Made by a program: the position numbers and the translations under genes. The notes below the pieces were generated by a model. That model was given only the letters and a program-made list of their open reading frames with translations. It did not search any database and was not told the origin of the DNA. A stretch of DNA of 64,000 nt, from NCBI RefSeq assembly GCF_017876405.1, contig NZ_JAGINW010000001.1, positions 10,491,203 to 10,555,202 on the forward strand. The letters are read 5' to 3'. Below are positions 60,720-64,000 of the stretch, in pieces (the first letter of the stretch is position 1; the number at the start of each line of letters is the position of its first letter). This DNA is from Kibdelosporangium banguiense. Lineage in GTDB: Bacteria; Actinomycetota; Actinomycetes; Mycobacteriales; Pseudonocardiaceae.

Positions 60720-61109
60720 GTGACACACGCATGCCCATACACCGTCACGGTCGGCGCGTACGTGCTCGGCGTGCTCGGCGAACGGGAAAACACCGAGTTC
60801 CGCCGGCACGCCGCGGGGTGCCCGCACTGCCAGCATGAGATCACGGAAAGGACAAAATCCTCGCCGACTGCACCGACCTGTTCGACAACCAGCCCCGGGA
60901 AGCCACATCCCTGGCGGGCAAACCCACCTTTGCTGCATGCCGCGCACACTGCGGCGAGGCATCACACAACCGCAAATAAACCAGCCACCATCAGCTCAAT
61001 GTCGACCAACGAGTCTGAGCCCAGACCACACAAACTGCGACGAGTCAAGGTCATGCCCGCGGCCAAGATGCCGTCACACGAACGGGACCTGCATCCGCCC
61101 GGCCGCTGA
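60720..61109 (+). CDS. Small zinc-finger protein, right copy, chimeric C terminus
   Basis: 129 residues from GTG 60720. The first ~43 residues match the left copy, including FRRHAAGCPHCQHEI (H-x3-C-x2-C). After about 60845 the sequence is unrelated to the left copy: Pro/Thr/His-rich and probably not a natural domain. In another frame the same stretch encodes a scrap of the membrane protein's C terminus. So this gene is a fusion made at the duplication junction. The zinc motif is intact and it may still bind zinc. Confidence 0.5.
   Translation: MTHACPYTVTVGAYVLGVLGERENTEFRRHAAGCPHCQHEITERTKSSPTAPTCSTTSPGKPHPWRANPPLLHAAHTAARHHTTANKPATISSMSTNESEPRPHKLRRVKVMPAAKMPSHERDLHPPGR
60848..60979 (+). 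pseudogene. Third, partial copy of the anti-sigma-like C terminus
   Basis: In the frame starting at AAG 60848 the DNA reads KDKILADCTDLFDNQPREAT and on to a TAA at 60977. This lines up with KDKVSVYCTDLLGNQPGQSS near the end of the two full copies. Only ~43 codons remain, overlapping the zinc-finger frame. It marks an extra recombination event at the edge of the right arm. Confidence 0.55.
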
Positions 61110-61163
61110 CAGCGGCACATCCCTAGTCCGAGCCGTAGTCCCAAGACCACCTGAACAACATCG

Positions 61164-61856
61164 ATGAACCCATACGACCAGTATTGCCCGGTGGCCCGGG
61201 CCGCCGAACTGCTCACCGAGCGCTGGACAGTCCTGATCGTCCGCGAGCTGCTCCGAGGTGACCGGTCGGCCGACACGATCTCACGGTGTCTCAAAGGAAT
61301 ATCGCCTGCGGTGCTGTCCGCCCGGCTCAACCACCTGCGGCGCGCCAATCTCGTGACGGAATCCGTACAGCCCAAGGGAGCACCCCATTATCGGCTCACC
61401 ACGGCGGGTTTGGAGCTGCGGCCGCTCATCGACCAACTCGGTGCATGGGGTCAACGCTGGCTGCCACCACCACGCAACGGCGACCTTGACGCCGCCCTGC
61501 TGATCACCGACATCAGCAACGAGATCGACACCGGCACCCTCCCGCAGCGCCCCGTCGCGGTACAGATCGTCCTGACAGATACCCCGCCACCTCGCCACTG
61601 GTGGCTCGTCCTGTCCGCCGAGCACGTCGAGGCACGCGATCACGATCCGGGTGTGCCCGTCGCCGTGCAGATTGCCAGCACCCTGTCCGCGCTGACGAAC
61701 ATATGGCTTGGCCACACCACCTGGCTCCAGGCAGTACAGTCGTCATCGATCCAGATACGCGGCCACCGAGACATGGTGCGGTCGACCATCTCGTGGCTCG
61801 GCGTGAGTCGTTTCGCCCGGGTGACCCGAGCTAGTTCACCATTGCCACGAGTGTGA
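61164..61856 (+). CDS. HxlR-family transcriptional regulator
   Basis: 230 residues. The N-terminal ~100 residues have the HxlR winged-helix pattern: YCPVARAAELLTERWTVLIV, RELLRGDRS, GISPAVLSARLNHLRRANLV, then HYRLTTAGLELRPLI. The C-terminal ~120 residues form an SCP2-like sterol/ligand-binding-type extension often fused to actinobacterial HxlR proteins. The ribosome site is weak. No obvious target gene is next to it: upstream lies the duplicated sigma/anti-sigma region and downstream an IS relic. Confidence 0.82.
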   Translation: MNPYDQYCPVARAAELLTERWTVLIVRELLRGDRSADTISRCLKGISPAVLSARLNHLRRANLVTESVQPKGAPHYRLTTAGLELRPLIDQLGAWGQRWLPPPRNGDLDAALLITDISNEIDTGTLPQRPVAVQIVLTDTPPPRHWWLVLSAEHVEARDHDPGVPVAVQIASTLSALTNIWLGHTTWLQAVQSSSIQIRGHRDMVRSTISWLGVSRFARVTRASSPLPRV

Positions 61857-62000
61857 TCCGCCATAGCTCCTTGATCCACTGGGGCGGTAGGTGACCATGC
61901 GGACGCCCACGTGAAGGTTCCGGGCGGCGACCGTCGCGACACATCCGGCGGCGAAGCAGGCCAAAGGGGGTGTCGAGGAGCGTGTGGGGTTCAAAACCTT

Positions 62001-62167
62001 GCGCTAGCCGAGAACGTCATCCGGGCAGGCTAGGCAGCGTGGTGATACTCGTTGAGGATGCCGCCCAGCCGCTGGCGTCGGCGGATGTCGATACAGGTGA
62101 TCTGGGCTTGATCGGTGATCGGCCGTGGCAGTGGTTGTAGTGGTCGTGCGTTGGCGATGCCTTGAAC
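62001..62167 (-). mobile_element. IS relic: C-terminal end of the integrase-type transposase
   Basis: The minus strand encodes GIANARPLQPLPRPITDQAQ and then RRRQRLGGILNEYHHAA, the C terminus of the same transposase family as at 50.7 kb. Nearby GCGCTAGCCGAGAAC (62001-62015) resembles that element's inverted repeat (TGCGCTTGCCGAAAAC). Only this end is left. Confidence 0.7.
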
Positions 62168-62806
62168 CCCTACCGGGGCGAGGACCGGACCGGCGGCAAC
62201 GGCTACCGTCTGGCGAACACCACAGTGCACGGACACCCAGCCGCGGCCACGGCCACCGCCGACCTGTGCGGCATCGCGGTATTCGGCGTCGACATACGCC
62301 GTCGACGGGGTCAATGTCTCCGCGGACGCCACCGGCACCGAGCTTCTCGGAGTCCTGGGTTCGGACGCCTGCCGCGGCGTCTACCGCCAGATCCACCTCA
62401 CCCCACGCCAGCACCTGGTCCCCGGCCTCCACTGACTGTCCTATCCCAACTATCCATCGAGGTCATGTGCGGGGGTGGCGTGGTTGAGGAACGGCTCGAC
62501 GTCGGTCGCCCCGTCGACCGCGACCGCCCCGTCGCAGGAGCCCGTGAAGTGGCCAACAGGTGTCAATGTCGCTTATACGCCAACAGAGTTGTGACCGGCG
62601 TGTAGGTAGCCATGGTTTGCTGTCTTCGTAGCCGAGGGCTGGCGAGCTATGTGGACGGAGTCGCATGTCGCTTGGTTGTGTTGCCTCGCCTAGGCGCGGC
62701 GAGTGCTGGATCTGACCGGAGCCAGCTGCGAGCTCATCGGCTACCGGTCGCTGGGCGACGCGGTACGCACTCACGCTCCAGCCCCGGATGGCGTTGTGGT
62801 CGGCCG
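62168..62806. other. Relic region without an intact gene
   Basis: A plus-strand frame at 62295-62435 encodes YAVDGVNVSADATGTELLGV and further protein-like residues to a stop (about 46 codons), perhaps the C-terminal scrap of a lost gene. I could not name it. Nothing else in this stretch is supported. Confidence 0.35.
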
Positions 62807-63292
62807 GTGAGCCCGCAGACAGACATCCACGACGGTGCCGACATGGCGGAGTACGGGCTGCGGAACTATGTGCATCGCATCGCCAATGCGCTTGGCGTCG
62901 GACCGGAAAGCACGTACGCCGAACTGGCCGATGAAGCCACCGCCTACATCGCCCTCAGCGATCGGCTGTTCCGGCACCCGTCCCGTGACGTGGCGTTGAC
63001 CTGGGACGGCAGCCACGGGTGGGCTGTGGGCATGGAAACCCGCTGCGGGGAAGATCTCCTCATGCTGGCCTGGTACGGCTCGGACATGGTTCCCGCCCCC
63101 GAGAACGTCGTGGCGTTCACCAAATCCGTACTCGCCGGGGAACCGGTCGGCCAATCCGCCCCACCGACCGCCGACGCCACCGCCGTCCGCGACCGGCTCG
63201 GCGCCTACCTTGCGCCCCACACCGGGGAACCGGCCGGGTCGCCCCGCACAAACGGTGGTGTGGAGGATGGCGGACGAACGCCAGTGGCGTGA
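62807..63292 (+). CDS. DUF6292-like protein
   Basis: About 161 residues from GTG 62807 (or 149 from ATG 62843; neither has a strong ribosome site). The core, GLRNYVHRIANALGVGPEST with ATAYIALSDRL, DVALTWDGSHGWAVGMET and a closing PENVVAFTKSVLAGEP, matches my recollection of the DUF6292 family of actinobacteria. Function unknown; no catalytic motif or membrane segment. The last ~45 residues are Pro/Thr/Ala-rich. The frame is open upstream to 62612, but those codons are not family-like. Confidence 0.7.
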   Translation: MSPQTDIHDGADMAEYGLRNYVHRIANALGVGPESTYAELADEATAYIALSDRLFRHPSRDVALTWDGSHGWAVGMETRCGEDLLMLAWYGSDMVPAPENVVAFTKSVLAGEPVGQSAPPTADATAVRDRLGAYLAPHTGEPAGSPRTNGGVEDGGRTPVA

Positions 63293-63329
63293 TTGCGCAT
63301 AGCGCCGGGTGCATGATGAGGCCCTCTTC

Positions 63330-63520
63330 GGCAGACGCTTTCCGGCTCGTTGACCGACAGTTTGCTTGTCACGGCTCGGGAAGCATTCACCTCCGGACTG
63401 CACCGTTGCGGGATCGGCGCCACGATTGTCGTGGTGTTCGCCATGATCGGAATGATCGCGCTGCGCAAGACTCGCCAGCCGGTCGCCTCGGAATCGACGT
63501 CGGTCCCGGAGAATTGTTGA
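63330..63520 (+). pseudogene. C-terminal remnant of an MFS transporter
   Basis: The frame ending at TGA 63518-63520 reads SLLVTAREAFTSGLHRCGIG then ATIVVVFAMIGMIALRKT. This resembles the last membrane helix of DHA2-type drug exporters. Stop codons lie just upstream (about 63315) and nothing else of the transporter is present. Confidence 0.5.
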
Positions 63521-63554
63521 TCATTCCGTTCCGTCGAACAATCTGGGAGGGCGC

Positions 63555-64000
63555 GTGAGACGCCTCGCACTTGCGTTGACATTGATCCTTGCGGCCTCGC
63601 CGGTTGCCGCTGTTGCCGCGGAAACCGGCGAGGCCGTCGTCAGCAGGGTCGTGACGACCGGGCTTGCCGACCCGTACGAGATCACCTGGGGACCGGACGG
63701 ATTCATTTGGGCCACTGAGAAAAACGGCCTGCGGGTCGTGCGGATCGATCCCCGGACCGGTGCACAGAAAACCGCGGTGACGATTCCCGACGCGATCCAC
63801 TCGGCCCAGGACGGGGTCCTGGGCATGGCGTTGCACCCCGGTCTGCTCAACGGGAAGGATGTCGTTTTCGTCGCTTACACCTACGACGCCGACCCCGGCC
63901 CAGACGTCGTGCGTCGGACCAAGATCGCCCGCTACACCTACGACGTCCGGTCACAGCAGCTGGTCCGCCCCGTCGGCGTGATCATCGGACTGCCCGGCGG
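63555..64000 (+). CDS. Secreted glucose/sorbosone dehydrogenase-like protein (partial, right edge)
   Basis: 148 residues are visible from GTG 63555, with GGAGG four to five bases before it. A signal peptide (MRRLALALTLILAASPVAAV) is followed by the start of a beta-propeller: DPYEITWGPDGFIWATEKNG, DGVLGMALHPGLL, VFVAYTY. This matches the PQQ-dependent sugar dehydrogenase family (GSDH), secreted oxidoreductases acting on sugars. The catalytic and PQQ-binding residues are beyond the window, so the cofactor cannot be confirmed. Confidence 0.85.
   Translation, partial: MRRLALALTLILAASPVAAVAAETGEAVVSRVVTTGLADPYEITWGPDGFIWATEKNGLRVVRIDPRTGAQKTAVTIPDAIHSAQDGVLGMALHPGLLNGKDVVFVAYTYDADPGPDVVRRTKIARYTYDVRSQQLVRPVGVIIGLPG

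Larger units (their letters stand above)
59640..60845 (+). repeat. Right arm of the ~1.2-kb inverted duplication
   Basis: Mirror of 57386-58587. It begins with the last bases of a sigma-factor gene (GACCAGCATGAAG, matching the end of the real sigma gene) and runs through the anti-sigma-like gene, the same 212-nt spacer and the first part of the zinc-finger gene. Similarity stops at about 60845. Relative to the left arm it has ~20 extra bases before the start codon. Confidence 0.85.

Overview
The window is high-GC actinomycete DNA, with GC-rich third codon positions, many GTG starts and long antisense shadow frames. It is dominated by a modular type I polyketide gene cluster for a glycosylated macrolide. 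The gene mix (DUF6292 protein, class E sortase substrate, ECF sigma/anti-sigma units, degraded actinobacterial insertion sequences) would fit a Pseudonocardiaceae-like host, but no single feature fixes the genus.

Layout. Positions 1-42627, all minus strand, hold four PKS genes transcribed right to left: 42627-32059 (loading module, modules 1 and 2), 32005-21134 (modules 3 and 4), 21092-5169 (modules 5-7) and 5151 to beyond the left edge (module 8, cut inside its KR). A roughly 300-bp divergent promoter region (42628-42927) separates them from a plus-strand operon: NDP-hexose 2,3-dehydratase, Gfo/Idh 3-ketoreductase, 4-ketoreductase, and two paralogous glycosyltransferases (42928-48695). Two regulators (LuxR-type and ArsR-type winged helix) follow on the minus strand. 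From about 50.6 kb the cluster gives way to an accessory region: an insertion sequence with a broken transposase beside an older relic, more IS relics, truncated genes, a LAxTG surface protein, a His-rich protein, a roadblock pair, an ECF sigma factor gene flanked by an inverted duplication of its downstream anti-sigma-like genes, an HxlR regulator, a DUF6292 protein and the start of a glucose/sorbosone dehydrogenase-like gene.

Predicted chemistry. The loading module is KSQ-AT(methylmalonyl)-ACP, giving a propionyl starter. Module 1 has no reduction; 2 has a KR; 3 is fully reducing; 4 has a KR; 5 is fully reducing with an atypical AT; 6 is DH-KR (malonyl); 7 has an A-type KR (malonyl); 8 is fully reducing. 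The chain read so far is ethyl ketone, CHMe, CHOH, CHMe, CH2, CHMe, CHOH, CHMe, CH2, CHR, CH=CH, CHOH, CH2, CH2, CHMe. As I recall these structures, this matches the ethyl-ketone side chain and the C10-C27 part of the venturicidin/irumamycin family of 20-membered macrolides, which carry a D-olivose-type sugar. The sugar genes are those expected for the last three steps to NDP-D-olivose. The product name is an inference. The later modules, thioesterase, any carbamoyltransferase, and the early sugar genes lie outside the window.

Most unusual structure. At 57.4-60.8 kb an ECF sigma factor gene lies between two inverted copies, about 1.2 kb each, of its downstream anti-sigma-like gene plus small zinc-finger gene. 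Recombination between the arms would flip the sigma gene, yet always leave it upstream of an intact copy.
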